Source of the DNA: Lewinellaceae bacterium
GTDB taxonomy: Bacteria; Bacteroidota; Bacteroidia; Chitinophagales; Saprospiraceae
DNA length: 64,000 bases
Assembly: GCA_020636375.1 (NCBI GenBank)
Contig: JACJXZ010000003.1
Span: 310,001-374,000 of the forward strand
Direction: 5' to 3'
This document shows, in pieces, positions 36,400 through 48,880 of this stretch (within the stretch, counting starts at the first letter, position 1; every line of letters starts with the position of its first letter). The position numbers and the translations under genes were made by a program. The notes below the pieces were generated by a model. That model was not told the DNA's origin, did not search any database, and was given only the letters and a program-made list of their open reading frames with translations.

Positions 36400-38193
36400 T
36401 CACACCGCCCGGCACCGTTCCGCCAGCCAGTCGTGTTCCTCGTCGTTCAGCAGGGGCGTCAATTCTTCTAACACCTTGCGGTGGTAATCGTTGAGCCACT
36501 CCTTTTCTTCCGGGGTAAGAATTTGGAGTTCGGCCAGTTGGAGGTCGATGGGGAAGAGGGTCAGCGGTTCGAAGGCGAAGAAGCGGTTATCGCCGGGCGT
36601 CTCTTGTTCCACGCAGAGTTCCAGGTTCTCGATCCGGATGCCGTAGGCGCCGGGCTTGTAAAAGCCGGGCTCGTTAGAGGTCAGCATTCCGGGCAGGAAG
36701 GGCGTTTCTCCCCGTTCGCCCCGGGGGTTGGGGGTAAAGCCCTGCGGGGGTTCGTGTACGTTCAGGAAAAAGCCCACCCCGTGGCCGGTGCCGTGGCCGT
36801 AGTTGAGGCCTTCGCGCCAGAGGTGCATGCGGGCCAGGGTGTCGAGCTGCACGCCAACGGTTCCTTCGGGAAAAACGGCCCGGGAAAGGGCGATGTTTCC
36901 TTTCAGGACAAGGGTGTAATGATGGCGTTGCTCAGCGCTCGGTTTGCTCAGAGAGATGGTGCGGGTGATGTCCGTCGTACCTTCCAGGTACTGGCCTCCG
37001 GAATCGAGCAGGAGAATTCCCTCCGGATGGATGTCGGCGCAGGTTTCCGGCTCGGGTTTGTAGTGTACGATGGCGCCGTTGGCGGCATAACCCACGATGG
37101 CGGCGAAGCTCTCCCCGAAGTAATTGCCCTGAGCTTTGCGGAAGGCCGCCAGTTGCTGCGCCAGCTCGTACTCGCTCACGGTGCGGTTTTGCAGTTCGGC
37201 TTCCAGCCAGCGGTAGAGCTTCAGCAGGGCAACGCCGTCCTTTCGCATGGCCTGGCGGATGTTTTTTATCTCCGTATCGTTCTTGATCGCCTTCATGGGG
37301 CGGATGATATTTTTGCTGCTCTTCCACTGCGCTTCATCCAGGGCTTCATACAGGTTGATGCTGGTGGAGCCGGGGTCGTAGAGTATCGGGCTGTCTTTGT
37401 CCAGCCCTGTAAGGAAGTCCTCTGTTTCTTCGTAGGGGTGCAACCGGACACCGTCTTCCTTCAGGCGTTGCCGGAGCTCCGCCGGCACTTTTTCCGGGTG
37501 GACGAACCAGTGGGCGGCTTTATGGCCGATGAGCAGGTAGCTGATACAAACCGGGTTGTACTCCACATCATCGCCCCGGATGTTGAGCGCCCAGGCAATA
37601 TCGTCCAGCGCGGTGGCCAGGTAGTATTCTCCCCCCTTCATTTGTTCGCGTATCCGGTGGAGCTTATCGGCCCGGCTTTGCCCGGCGTAGGCAGTATCCA
37701 GTTCGAAGGCGGCATTTCGGGGCAGAGGGGGCCGCCCCTGCCAGATCCGCCCGATGAGGCCTTCTTTCCAGGCGGCCGACAGGCCCCTGCTCTCCAGGCG
37801 GTGGCGCAGGTGGCCGGCCTGGATCACCGAAAAAACATCGCCGTCGCATCCAACAGTACTGCCCGGCGGCAGGGTTTCCAGCAACCAGTCGATATGCTCG
37901 GGCGTGTGGGGTACTTTCAGGCGGTGCAGCACGAAGGGGCCGTCCTTCAACTGCTGTTCCGCCTGGATGAAGTAACGCGAATCGGTCCACATTCCGGCGT
38001 GTTCGGCGGTGACAACTGCCACTCCTGCCGAGCCGGTAAAGCCCGATATCCAGGCCCGCGCTTTCCAGTGATCGGCAACGTATTCGCTTTGGTGGGGATC
38101 CTGGCTGGGGATGATGTATGCGTCGAGATGAGATTCCGCCATCTCCCGGCGCAGGGCCGCCAGCCGCTCTTTCACATTAGTTGTTTTTAACAT
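36400..38193 (-). CDS. Xaa-Pro aminopeptidase (aminopeptidase P, M24B)
   Basis: A 597-residue cytosolic metallopeptidase of the long, three-domain aminopeptidase P type that removes N-terminal residues preceding proline. Two creatinase-like N-terminal domains (about 1-310) precede the pita-bread catalytic domain (about 310-530). The dinuclear metal ligands are visible in LLLDSGGQY, TTDITRTI, GHGTGHGVG, TSNEPGFY and IENLELCVE. The C-terminal extension (530-597) is normal for this subfamily. It has no signal peptide. It lies upstream of rlmN on the same strand, about 90 bases apart. Confidence 0.96.
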   Translation of the reverse strand: MLKTTNVKERLAALRREMAESHLDAYIIPSQDPHQSEYVADHWKARAWISGFTGSAGVAVVTAEHAGMWTDSRYFIQAEQQLKDGPFVLHRLKVPHTPEHIDWLLETLPPGSTVGCDGDVFSVIQAGHLRHRLESRGLSAAWKEGLIGRIWQGRPPLPRNAAFELDTAYAGQSRADKLHRIREQMKGGEYYLATALDDIAWALNIRGDDVEYNPVCISYLLIGHKAAHWFVHPEKVPAELRQRLKEDGVRLHPYEETEDFLTGLDKDSPILYDPGSTSINLYEALDEAQWKSSKNIIRPMKAIKNDTEIKNIRQAMRKDGVALLKLYRWLEAELQNRTVSEYELAQQLAAFRKAQGNYFGESFAAIVGYAANGAIVHYKPEPETCADIHPEGILLLDSGGQYLEGTTDITRTISLSKPSAEQRHHYTLVLKGNIALSRAVFPEGTVGVQLDTLARMHLWREGLNYGHGTGHGVGFFLNVHEPPQGFTPNPRGERGETPFLPGMLTSNEPGFYKPGAYGIRIENLELCVEQETPGDNRFFAFEPLTLFPIDLQLAELQILTPEEKEWLNDYHRKVLEELTPLLNDEEHDWLAERCRAV

Positions 38194-38452
38194 ATTTTTG
38201 GAACATTATATGTTGTTACCCGTATTTTGTTTTACATTTGGCAATACCAGGATGAGAAGGGCTTTCACCTGGTGTTTTAGGGATTACGTAAAAATAGGAT
38301 TTATCTCTCGTTCTCCGTCGCTGCCGGCACTTGCAAAAGATAGAAAATTTGAGTAAATAGCTTATGCAACTCCAGAACTAAAAAGCAACGAAAACATTTT
38401 TCATGTATCTTTTATCACAACCTACCGCGAAAGCTGAAAACGAAAATAAGAA

Positions 38453-39985
38453 ATGCTAAAGCAGAGTTTAAGCCAGAAGATGCTCCAGAAGCTGTCGCCG
38501 CAGCAAATCCAGCTGATGAAGCTGCTACAGGTGCCAACGGCCATGCTGGAACAACGGATCAAGGAGGAACTCGAGGCCAACCCTGCGCTGGAGGAAGGAT
38601 CGGAGCAGGACGATCTGGCCGATGTTGGAAATGATAGCGATGAAGGGCTGGCTGACGACAATTTTTCCGATTCCGACGGCGATGATGCCCGGGAGGACCA
38701 ATATGAACTGGACGATTACCTGAACGACTACATTGAAGACGACCCGGCGTCCTACAAGCTTCGGGCCAACAACTATAGTACGGAAGAAGAAGACAAAAGC
38801 ATCCCCATCCCGGTTGAGCGCACCTTTCACGACCATCTGGAGCGGCAACTGGGCCTGGTGCAATTCAAAGACGACCGGTTAGAAGCCATCGCCCACCAGA
38901 TCATCGGCAGCATCGACGACGACGGTTACCTCCGCCGGGAGCCCGTTGCCATCATGGACGACCTGATGTTCGCCCAGAATATCTTCGTAACCGAGGAAGA
39001 AATCCTCGGTGTGCTGGAAAGGATACAGCGCTTCGACCCCCCGGGCATCGGCGCCCGCGATCTCCGGGAGTGCCTGCTGCTCCAGCTCTACATCAAAAGA
39101 GACCAGGAAGAGCTGGAAGACATGAGCCTGGAAGAATGGGACAGCCTGGTGCTGGCCATCGAAATCCTGGAGAACCACTTCGACGAGTTTACGAAAAAAC
39201 ACTATCAAAAGCTTCAGAACCGCCTGAATATTACCGAGGACGACCTCAAGGGGGCTATCGAGGAGATCATCAAACTGAACCCCAAGCCCGCCAGCGGATA
39301 CTCCAGCAGCGGCAGCCGCTCCATTCAGTATGTCGTGCCCGATTTCATCATCCTCAACCGCGACGGCGAGCTGGAGCTGACCCTCAACTCCCGCAACGCG
39401 CCTGACCTGCGGGTCAACGACCAGTACCGCGACATGCTGCGGGCCTATAAGAAGAACACGCAGGGGCGCCGCGCCAACAAAAAAGAGCGCGAAGCTGTGC
39501 TGTTCATCAAACAGAAGATCGACTCTGCCAAGTGGTTCATCGACGCCATCCGGCAGCGCCAGGACACCATGTACCGCACCATGTACGCCATCCTGCAGTA
39601 CCAGTACGACTACTTCCTCACCGGCGACCCGAAGAAACTGCGGCCCATGATCCTCAAGGATATTGCCGACATTACAGGCCTGGATATTTCCACCGTCTCC
39701 CGGGTGGCCAACAGCAAGTTCGTACAGACGGAATTCGGCACCAAGCGCCTCAAGGAGTTCTTTTCCGAATCGCTCTCCACACAGGAAGGGGAGGAGGTCT
39801 CTACGCTGGAGGTCAAGAAAATCCTGGAAGAAGTCATTGCCCAGGAGAACAAACGCAAGCCGCTCTCCGACCAGAAACTGCAAAAAGCACTGGAAGATAA
39901 AGGCTACAACATCGCCCGCCGCACCGTGGCCAAGTACCGGGAGCAGCTGAACATACCGGTGGCGCGGCTCCGAAAGGAGCTGTAA
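38453..39985 (+). CDS. rpoN: RNA polymerase sigma-54 factor
   Basis: A 510-residue sigma-54. The N-terminal activator-interacting region is intact (LKQSLSQKMLQKLSPQQIQLMKLLQ, LEANPALEE). It is followed by an acidic linker (55-120), the core-binding domain (about 125-330), and the DNA-binding domain with the RpoN box ARRTVAKYRE at about 490-499 and DISTVSRVANSKFVQTEFG. It recognises -24/-12 promoters and needs AAA+ activators for open-complex formation; no activator gene is seen in the window. It stands alone on the plus strand after a 259-base gap. Confidence 0.96.
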   Translation: MLKQSLSQKMLQKLSPQQIQLMKLLQVPTAMLEQRIKEELEANPALEEGSEQDDLADVGNDSDEGLADDNFSDSDGDDAREDQYELDDYLNDYIEDDPASYKLRANNYSTEEEDKSIPIPVERTFHDHLERQLGLVQFKDDRLEAIAHQIIGSIDDDGYLRREPVAIMDDLMFAQNIFVTEEEILGVLERIQRFDPPGIGARDLRECLLLQLYIKRDQEELEDMSLEEWDSLVLAIEILENHFDEFTKKHYQKLQNRLNITEDDLKGAIEEIIKLNPKPASGYSSSGSRSIQYVVPDFIILNRDGELELTLNSRNAPDLRVNDQYRDMLRAYKKNTQGRRANKKEREAVLFIKQKIDSAKWFIDAIRQRQDTMYRTMYAILQYQYDYFLTGDPKKLRPMILKDIADITGLDISTVSRVANSKFVQTEFGTKRLKEFFSESLSTQEGEEVSTLEVKKILEEVIAQENKRKPLSDQKLQKALEDKGYNIARRTVAKYREQLNIPVARLRKEL

Positions 39986-40078
39986 GCTCCTCCTGCCGCG
40001 ATCATCCTGATCGCGTGGCTGTAAAAAAGGAGAAGGGATTGGGCATGGATAAAGCCAAAATGATAAACAAGCTGGCAT

Positions 40079-41293
40079 TCAAAAGCCAGAGGATGCCCTC
40101 CCAACCTGTTTTGTTTTTTCCAGCCCTTCCAGGATCACCCCACAAGCCCACCGGATTTGCTCCCCGGTAATGATCAGCGGCGGGGCGATGCGCAGGGATC
40201 GGCTGTTGAAGAGGAACCAATCTGTGACCAGCCCCTGCTCCAGGCAATGTTTGATAACGGCCTGCACCCGTTCAAAGCTCCCCAGCTCTACCGCCAGCCA
40301 CAGGCCGGCGCTGCGCACCTCCACAATGTCGGGGTGCTGCAGCAGCTCCAGGAACAGCTGCTCCTTGGCCTTCACCTGCCCGATCAGATCGCTTTCCCGC
40401 AAGGTTTCCAGGGTGGCCAGGGCGGCGGCGCAGCTCACCGGATGGCCGCCGAAGGTGGTGATGTGCCCCAGGATAGGGTTGTCGGACAAGGCACTCATGA
40501 TTTTGCGGGAAGCGATAAAAGCCCCGATGGGCATGCCGCCCCCCATGCCCTTGGCCAGCAAAAGGATATCGGGCGCTACGCCGTACTGCTCGAAGGCGAA
40601 GAGGCTGCCGGTGCGGCCGTAGCCGGCCTGTATCTCGTCGAAGATGAGCAGGGTGCCCATCTCATCGCACCTTTCCCGCACTTTCTGCAGGTAACCCTCT
40701 GTCGGCGGGCGCACGCCCCATTCGCCCTGCACCGTTTCCATGACGACGGCGGCTGTTCTTTCCGTGATCTGCTGCAGGCACCATTCGCAGTTGTATTCGA
40801 TGTGGCGGATTCCGGGCAGGAGCGGATGGTAAGCCTGGGTGAAATCCTTGGGCCACATCAGGCTGGCGGCGCCCTGGGTGCTGCCGTGGTAGGCTTTCTT
40901 ACAAGCCACGATCTCATAGCGGCCGGTGTATCGTTTGGCCAGCTTCATGGCGCCCTCGGTAGCTTCCGTCCCCGAATTCACAAAATAAACGCTGTCCAAT
41001 GAATCCGGCAGGCAGCGGGCCAGCAGTTCCGCTAACTGTACCTGTGGCGCCAGGACGAACTCTCCGTAAACCAGCGTGTGCAGGTACTTGCCGAGCTGCC
41101 CCTGCACTGCCTCCACTACCGCCGGGTGCCGGTGCCCCAGGCAGCTGACGCCGATGCCGGCGATGAGGTCGAGGTATGGTTTTCCGTCCGGGCTATAGAG
41201 GTACATGCCCTCGGTCCGTTCGATCTCCAGCAGGAGCGGGGTGGGGCTGGTCTGGGCAATATGCTGCAAAAAAAGTTGTCGTGGAGTGATCAT
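40079..41293 (-). CDS. Class III (acetylornithine/GABA-type) aminotransferase
   Basis: A 404-residue PLP enzyme of the aspartate aminotransferase superfamily, class III. The cofactor lysine is Lys248 in LLLAKGMGGGMPIGA; Asp219-Glu220 (IFDEIQAGYGRTG) contacts the PLP ring. SGTEATEGAMKLAK and the acidic GEFV segment are typical. Family members act on acetylornithine, 4-aminobutyrate or ornithine; the substrate cannot be fixed from sequence, and no arginine genes are adjacent. Its start lies about ten bases from a MITE-like element (41304-41440), which could influence its expression. The divergent gene encodes a lysozyme-like lipoprotein. Confidence 0.9.
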   Translation of the reverse strand: MITPRQLFLQHIAQTSPTPLLLEIERTEGMYLYSPDGKPYLDLIAGIGVSCLGHRHPAVVEAVQGQLGKYLHTLVYGEFVLAPQVQLAELLARCLPDSLDSVYFVNSGTEATEGAMKLAKRYTGRYEIVACKKAYHGSTQGAASLMWPKDFTQAYHPLLPGIRHIEYNCEWCLQQITERTAAVVMETVQGEWGVRPPTEGYLQKVRERCDEMGTLLIFDEIQAGYGRTGSLFAFEQYGVAPDILLLAKGMGGGMPIGAFIASRKIMSALSDNPILGHITTFGGHPVSCAAALATLETLRESDLIGQVKAKEQLFLELLQHPDIVEVRSAGLWLAVELGSFERVQAVIKHCLEQGLVTDWFLFNSRSLRIAPPLIITGEQIRWACGVILEGLEKTKQVGRASSGF

Positions 41294-41303
41294 AAGCGTT
41301 CAA

Positions 41304-41440
41304 GTAATCCTTAAAAATAACTTCACGGCCCTTAGTTGTAGTGAAGTGAAGCAGCCAGTCAGGGTTCCAGCGGGGTCAGGCTGCTGAACGAGCTACAACT
41401 AAGGGCTTCAAACAGTGAAGTTATTTTTTAATCCCTACTA
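41304..41440. repeat. MITE-like hairpin element, copy 1 (compact)
   Basis: Terminal inverted repeats with core AAAAATAACTTCAC at 41313-41326 and GTGAAGTTATTTTT at 41414-41427, plus flanks AGTAATCC and TCCCTACT. Inside, CTTAGTTGTAG and CTACAACTAAG form a perfect 11-base stem with further AGCAGCC/GGCTGCT pairing. Much of it recurs in inverted orientation at 59278-59540. No coding content. Confidence 0.85.
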
Positions 41441-41564
41441 AGGTGACAAATGTTATTGAAACATTAAACCGGAAACAGGTACTTTTAACTGAAGGTTTTT
41501 TTGACGATCTTGTATACTGGCAAACACTATGCCGGAACAGCAGTTGAACGGAGCACTATCATTT

Positions 41565-42281
41565 ATGCGGTATTTCCTGAGCATATCATTCATGGCCGTG
41601 TTTTTTTTGGCATGTGAACACCAGACGGTGCGGCTGGAAGGGTATGCCGTTCATGGCATCGACGTTTCTCATTATCAATCCAGGATCAACTGGGACTCAG
41701 TGGTGGGAGAGGAAATCCATTTTGCCTTTGTCAAGGCCAGCGAGGGCATCAGCATGATCGATACCCTGTTTTGCCGCAACTGGGCGGAGATGAAACGCGT
41801 AGGCCTCCATCGCGGCGCTTACCATTTCTTCCGGCCCACCCTTCCTGCCAGGTTGCAAGCGGAAAACTTCCTGGACGCCGTGGAGATGGAATACGGAGAC
41901 CTCCCTCCGGTACTGGACGTTGAGGTGCTGGACGGCGCCTCCAAGGTCCAGCTCATTACCGGCGTGCGCACCTGGCTTTATATGGTGGAAATCCAGTATA
42001 ACATGAAACCGGTCCTGTACACGAACCTCAAATTCTACAATAAATACCTGGCCGGCCATTTCAATGATTACCCCATCTGGATCGCGCGTTACAGTTCCCG
42101 GGAGCCCAGCCTGGCCTGCGGGCGCGACTGGCAGTTCTGGCAGTACGGCAACCAGGGCCGCCTGAGTGGCATTGACGGCCATGTGGACTTCAATGTCTTC
42201 AAGGGCAGCCTGAGGGAGTTGGAAAGCCTCTGTTTTTCTCCTCCGCTTATTCTCAGTGAGGGATTTGCGGCGGGGCCGTGA
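41565..42281 (+). CDS. GH25 lysozyme-like lipoprotein
   Basis: Starting at the second ATG (41565) yields 238 residues with a lipoprotein signal: MRYFLSISFMAVFFLAC with the lipidated Cys at residue 17 (FLAC). The rest is a glycoside hydrolase family 25 (Chalaropsis-type lysozyme) domain: GIDVSHYQSRINWDSV, FAFVKASEG, GAYHFFRP and the catalytic acidic pair in PPVLDVEV, ending with IDGHVDFNVFKG. It would cleave peptidoglycan N-acetylmuramyl linkages from an anchored position. The alternative start at 41529 adds 12 residues and would spoil the signal peptide. Confidence 0.9.
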   Translation: MRYFLSISFMAVFFLACEHQTVRLEGYAVHGIDVSHYQSRINWDSVVGEEIHFAFVKASEGISMIDTLFCRNWAEMKRVGLHRGAYHFFRPTLPARLQAENFLDAVEMEYGDLPPVLDVEVLDGASKVQLITGVRTWLYMVEIQYNMKPVLYTNLKFYNKYLAGHFNDYPIWIARYSSREPSLACGRDWQFWQYGNQGRLSGIDGHVDFNVFKGSLRELESLCFSPPLILSEGFAAGP

Positions 42282-42380
42282 GGCTGTCGGCGGTTGTCCG
42301 TTGGCAATGACGGGCAGTTGCTGATATGAAGGGCTCGCTGGTTTTGGCAGGGCAAAAACCAAGCGTACGCCAGTATAAAA

Positions 42381-42421
42381 ACAAGCCCGCCGTCGCGCAG
42401 TATTGCGGCCGGCGGGCTTGT
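42381..42421 (-). terminator. Rho-independent terminator for the DUF3078-like gene
   Basis: Twelve-base perfect arms (ACAAGCCCGCCG at 42381-42392 and its complement at 42410-42421) are followed on the minus strand by TTTTTATA. It lies just after the stop of the leftward gene. Confidence 0.9.
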
Positions 42422-42447
42422 CTGTAAAAAGCGATTAATAAAAGGGG

Positions 42448-43374
42448 TTATAAGCTATAGGTCGCTCCGAGCACATAATAGACCTGCAGCGGGTTGTCTG
42501 CGATCTCTTTGGCAATAGCCTCCTGTTTGTTGCTCCTAAGGCCCAGTTCGAAGCCCACGCCTACTTTTTTGAACGCCTGGAAGGCAACGCCGTTCACCCA
42601 CGTCCAGTTGGAATAGTCGGCATTCTCGTAGCTCAGGAAATAGGACAAATTGGATTTCCAGTTCACCCCGGCGAGAATTTCCCGGGTGTAATCCGCCATT
42701 ATTTTTGCACCCAGGGACGACTCGTAGGAGCTGCCGGCATCGGCAAAGACGAAGTTGTAGTTCAGCGGGTGAGCCACCACGATCAGGTTTTCGATCGGCG
42801 TCCAGGTGATACCCGTACCGAGGTCCAGATAACCCGGGTTGTTGAAATTCTCCAGTAACGTGCTCCTGTATTCGCCAAGGACAGAGATGGCCAGTTTTTC
42901 AGAAAGCTTATACCCGAAAAGGGAGGTGAAGTTGATCACGTCGGGGGCTTTCAGTTCCGTCTCCTGGAGTACATTGCCGTCGCGGTCTTTTTCCTGGAGC
43001 CGGGCAAAGCCGATGTTCAGGTTTCCGCCATTTCTCCAGAAAGTCTTCGGCGTAAAATAGTTGGCGAAGGCGTTGGCGCTGAAACTAACGCCGAGAGTTG
43101 TGCTGTTCGGCTGGTCTCTGGCAAACCAATCGCTGAAGCCGTTCAGGTTGGCGCCGACAATACCGAAGGCGCCGGTTTCCCATCGGGGGAACACCAGCAG
43201 TTGCTTGTCAATCCCGGCAATTTCTCCTTTCAATGCGGCTACTTGTGCCTCCAGCTCACCGATTTCTGCTGCTTTCTGTGCTTTTAGTTCCTTCAGTTCT
43301 TCCTCAGACTGTGCGGTGACCGAAGCACCCAGGAAAACCAGAAGAGCTAAAGTCAATAGTGATCTGTACATCAT
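42448..43374 (-). CDS. DUF3078-like exported barrel with N-terminal coiled coil
   Basis: A 308-residue exported protein: signal peptide (MMYRSLLTLALLVFLGASVTAQ), then a Lys/Glu/Ala coiled coil at about 24-58 (EEELKELKAQKAAEIGELEA). A barrel-like beta domain follows with GAFGIVGANLNGFSDW, NAFANYFTPKTFWRNGGNLN, and a terminal strand VYYVLGATYSL. The pattern resembles the DUF3078 family of bacteroidete outer-membrane proteins. Function is unknown. It has its own terminator and no operon partners. Confidence 0.72.
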   Translation of the reverse strand: MMYRSLLTLALLVFLGASVTAQSEEELKELKAQKAAEIGELEAQVAALKGEIAGIDKQLLVFPRWETGAFGIVGANLNGFSDWFARDQPNSTTLGVSFSANAFANYFTPKTFWRNGGNLNIGFARLQEKDRDGNVLQETELKAPDVINFTSLFGYKLSEKLAISVLGEYRSTLLENFNNPGYLDLGTGITWTPIENLIVVAHPLNYNFVFADAGSSYESSLGAKIMADYTREILAGVNWKSNLSYFLSYENADYSNWTWVNGVAFQAFKKVGVGFELGLRSNKQEAIAKEIADNPLQVYYVLGATYSL

Positions 43375-43512
43375 TTTTCATTTTGTTAGATAAAAAAAAA
43401 CTCAACACAATATGATTGTCAGGCTTTCCCGGATGCAGCGGGCACCTGGGAAGCAAACATCAATCCGTACTGTAGCTAATTTATTGAATGCCTGAACAGA
43501 GTATCATCCAAC

Positions 43513-44382
43513 CTATTCGTTATCCGAATCCGGTTCAGCCCGTTCGAAAACGTCGACTTTTTCCGAGGCGATCTTGCTCAGAGGGATCAGCACCTCGCGG
43601 CCGTCTACGGCCAGGACGATCGATGAATTGTCCATCCGGAGAACCTTTCCCTTTACCCCTTCGATGCCGATCGTATCGCCGACGTTTACTTTGCCTTTAT
43701 TGTAAAAGGAAGCCAGGAAATTGGCGACTATGTTCCGGGAAGCAAAGCCATAGCCAATGGCGAAAGCCAGCACGACCCCCGCCAGGATGATAGACAGGTT
43801 GTCCTGGATAAATTCCGTATCTATGCGCGCCTGCGAAAGGGCGATCATGGCGATATTGAGAAAAAGAAAATAAAAAACCACGCTGGATATTAATCCGGAA
43901 GCGGGTATGCCCAGAGAGTCGCAGGCCGTTTTTACCATATTTTTCAGGAAATCACTGATCAGCAGGCCGACGACAAACACGGCCAGGGCCGAGATGAGCA
44001 CCGGGATATAGTTGAGGATTTCGCTCATCAGCTGAGAGATCACCGGCATATTCAGGATTTCGGTCGCGGCGACTACAAAGACGAAGAGGAGAAAGTAATA
44101 GATCACCTTGGACAGGAGCACGCTGGGCACCAGCTGGATGTTGCTCTTGTAGACGATCTCTATCTGATTGAGCCGTTCGGCCAGTTTGTCGGCGCCGATG
44201 GTCACAAGAATGCGGCGGATAAAGCGGGCGGCGACCTTGGAAACGATAAGGCCAATGATAAAAATGGCCAGGGCGCCTATGAGGTTGGGGATCACTGCCG
44301 CAAAGCCGAGCAGCAAATCCTGGAGGATCGCCCAAAGGTTGACGCCCTTGCTTAAGACGTCGGATTGTAGAGGAATGATCAT
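43513..44382 (-). CDS. Small mechanosensitive channel (MscS family)
   Basis: A 289-residue membrane protein with four or five hydrophobic segments. The first helical region (LLLGFAAVIPNLIGALAIFIIGLIVSKVAARFI) matches the conserved TM-helix module found in many bacteroidete MscS proteins; a second copy spans about 85-135. The pore-lining helix and beta domain follow (LAFAIGYGFASRNIVANFLASFYNKGKVNVGDTI, VKGKVLRMDNSSIVLAVDGREVLIPLSKI). The C-terminal alpha/beta domain is nearly absent, so this is a short MscS. It likely releases solutes under hypo-osmotic stress. The gene is downstream of a small ORF and ECF sigma gene on the same strand. Confidence 0.93.
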   Translation of the reverse strand: MIIPLQSDVLSKGVNLWAILQDLLLGFAAVIPNLIGALAIFIIGLIVSKVAARFIRRILVTIGADKLAERLNQIEIVYKSNIQLVPSVLLSKVIYYFLLFVFVVAATEILNMPVISQLMSEILNYIPVLISALAVFVVGLLISDFLKNMVKTACDSLGIPASGLISSVVFYFLFLNIAMIALSQARIDTEFIQDNLSIILAGVVLAFAIGYGFASRNIVANFLASFYNKGKVNVGDTIGIEGVKGKVLRMDNSSIVLAVDGREVLIPLSKIASEKVDVFERAEPDSDNE

Positions 44383-44423
44383 GCTGACATTTTTTCGGGT
44401 TTGAGGGAAAACAGGTTGTTTCG

Positions 44424-44708
44424 CTAACGGCTGGGAACGTCCCCCTCCGGCAGGTGCGGCCCTTCCTTACCGGGATGGACGCCGCCCTCGGCAGGCGTCC
44501 TGTTGGAGGTCAGATAGGTGTTTCCTGAACCGTTTCCTCCAACGGACGATATCAGGACGCCGACCAAAGCCGGCAGGTAGACATCTACGATCTGCCCGAT
44601 AAATTTGAACAGCCCGAAGGTCTGTGTCAGGTTGTTCTGCACATGCTGCCGTTTCGCAGCATCGTAGTGCCGGGCTTGTTCTTTTTCCAGTTCTTGGAAA
44701 TTATTCAT
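44424..44708 (-). CDS. Small protein downstream of ECF sigma gene
   Basis: A 94-residue protein starting 12 bases after the sigma stop, so likely co-transcribed. Residues 1-30 are helical and polar (ELEKEQARHYDAAKRQHVQNN); 30-62 form a hydrophobic stretch (TFGLFKFIGQIVDVYLPALVGVLISSVGG) that could span the membrane once. The Pro/Gly-rich tail is probably disordered. No family is recognised. A membrane partner of the sigma factor, such as a minimal anti-sigma, is possible but there is no zinc anti-sigma motif. Confidence 0.55.
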   Translation of the reverse strand: MNNFQELEKEQARHYDAAKRQHVQNNLTQTFGLFKFIGQIVDVYLPALVGVLISSVGGNGSGNTYLTSNRTPAEGGVHPGKEGPHLPEGDVPSR

Positions 44709-44720
44709 ATCCGATCCTCA

Positions 44721-45302
44721 TTAAATGGGTTGTTCTTTAAACAATTCCTTCTTCGTTTCCTGGGCTTTGGCTTTTGCCCGCTTGAGTTTCATTTTCACGG
44801 CGCTTTCGGTCTTGTCCAGAATATCGGCGATATCCCTGATGGACATACCGTCCTGGTATTTCATCAGCAATACGGCACGGTCTCCTGCCGGTATGTTGTC
44901 CAGCACCATCTTCAGCTGGCTGATCTCCATCTCCAGCAATTCCTTTTCTGAAGTTCCCTCGTCAACGGGTTCCGCCGCTTTTTCCATTTCGTCCGAAAAA
45001 ATGTCTTTTTGTTTTTTCTTTCGCCTCAGGAAGTCAATACAGTAGTTATAGGTTATGGAATACACCCAGGTCGAAAACTTTGACTTCTCACCGAACCGCG
45101 ACAGGTTGAGAAAAACCTTCGTAAAAATCTCCTGGGTGGCATCCTGTGCCAGGGCTTCTTCTTTTAACATGGAGATACACTTACTGTAGATTTTGCCGGA
45201 GTATCTCTCATACAAAAGGCTGAAACACCTGGAAGCCTGAGTATCGAGGTAATGGTGGATCACCTCGAGGTCTTTCATGGATTTATTACACGTCTTCTCC
45301 AA
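44721..45302 (-). CDS. ECF-type RNA polymerase sigma factor
   Basis: A 193-residue ECF sigma factor. Region 2 (about 20-90) reads RCFSLLYERYSGKIYSKCISML, AQDATQEIFTKVFLNLSRFG and FSTWVYSITYNYCIDFLRRKKK, and region 4 (about 130-185) reads LDNIPAGDRAVLLMKYQDGMSIRDIADIL, ESAVKMKLKRAKAK. The linker is acidic. Met9 (MKDLEVIHH) is an alternative start. The downstream small gene and MscS gene may belong to the same transcript, hinting at an envelope-stress regulon. That is inference from proximity. Confidence 0.93.
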   Translation of the reverse strand: MEKTCNKSMKDLEVIHHYLDTQASRCFSLLYERYSGKIYSKCISMLKEEALAQDATQEIFTKVFLNLSRFGEKSKFSTWVYSITYNYCIDFLRRKKKQKDIFSDEMEKAAEPVDEGTSEKELLEMEISQLKMVLDNIPAGDRAVLLMKYQDGMSIRDIADILDKTESAVKMKLKRAKAKAQETKKELFKEQPI

Positions 45303-45506
45303 AGGTGTATGGTTTTGGCTTAAGGCGCGTCATCAACTACTAACCGTTTAGACGCAATTTCTGTCAAAAGATACGCATCAACCCGTAAAAAACAGTCAAT
45401 TTTGAAAAATTCCTGCGGATTAGCAAAAAAACAGAAGAAAACAAGCTTTTACCGGTGTTGCGCCCTCTGGCCATGTGCCTTGAAACCAGCCTACTGGAAA
45501 CAACGA

Positions 45507-45536
45507 AGCCCCTGCACACAAACGTGTACAGGGGCT
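45507..45536 (-). terminator. Terminator of the rRNA operon
   Basis: AGCCCCTG, ACAC and their complements form a stem with one mismatch around an AAAC loop about 16 bases downstream of the 5S gene. On the minus strand it is followed by TTCGTTGTTTCC. No other feature is seen in 45303-45552. Confidence 0.75.
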
Positions 45537-45552
45537 CGGGTTGTTATATTGA

Positions 45553-45663
<111 letters not shown>

Positions 45664-45792
45664 AGCTCTTGAAGCTCCGGCTCCCCTTTGGTCCCCCCGA
45701 GGGGGGGAGGGTTGCGGGGGCTTGTCTGTTTATGACAAGTAATGGGAGAGAAAAAGGGCGGCAAAGCGCGCTTGAAGTCTTGCTCTTACCTT

Positions 45793-48590
<2,798 letters not shown>

Positions 48591-48677
48591 GCCGGTAAAG
48601 GCTTTTCCTTTCAGCGCTCTTTGCTCGATTTACGCCATGGCGTTTGCCGCCATGGCTACCTTTTTCTTCTCCCAACT

Positions 48678-48692
48678 TGTCAATGAACTTTT
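48678..48692 (-). promoter_or_regulatory. boxA-like element before 23S
   Basis: On the minus strand AAAAGTTCATTGACA resembles the rRNA antitermination boxA (E. coli TGCTCTTTAACA). The same word occurs in the 16S leader at 50928-50943, the two places boxA occupies in E. coli operons. Confidence 0.5.
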
Positions 48693-48880
48693 GGAGCCTT
48701 CGCGCTGCTCTCGCCCCGGGCACGCCATCAGGCTGGTGGGTTGATCCGTGCCGGGAGCCGCAGCAGCTCCACAGAAGGCAACGCGGGCTCGAACCGCTGA
48801 ATATCGCCCCCTAACGGGCTTTTGCCTTTTCCTGAATTATAAAAACAGCGGCTCGCTCGCCGCTGTCGTGACAACAGCAG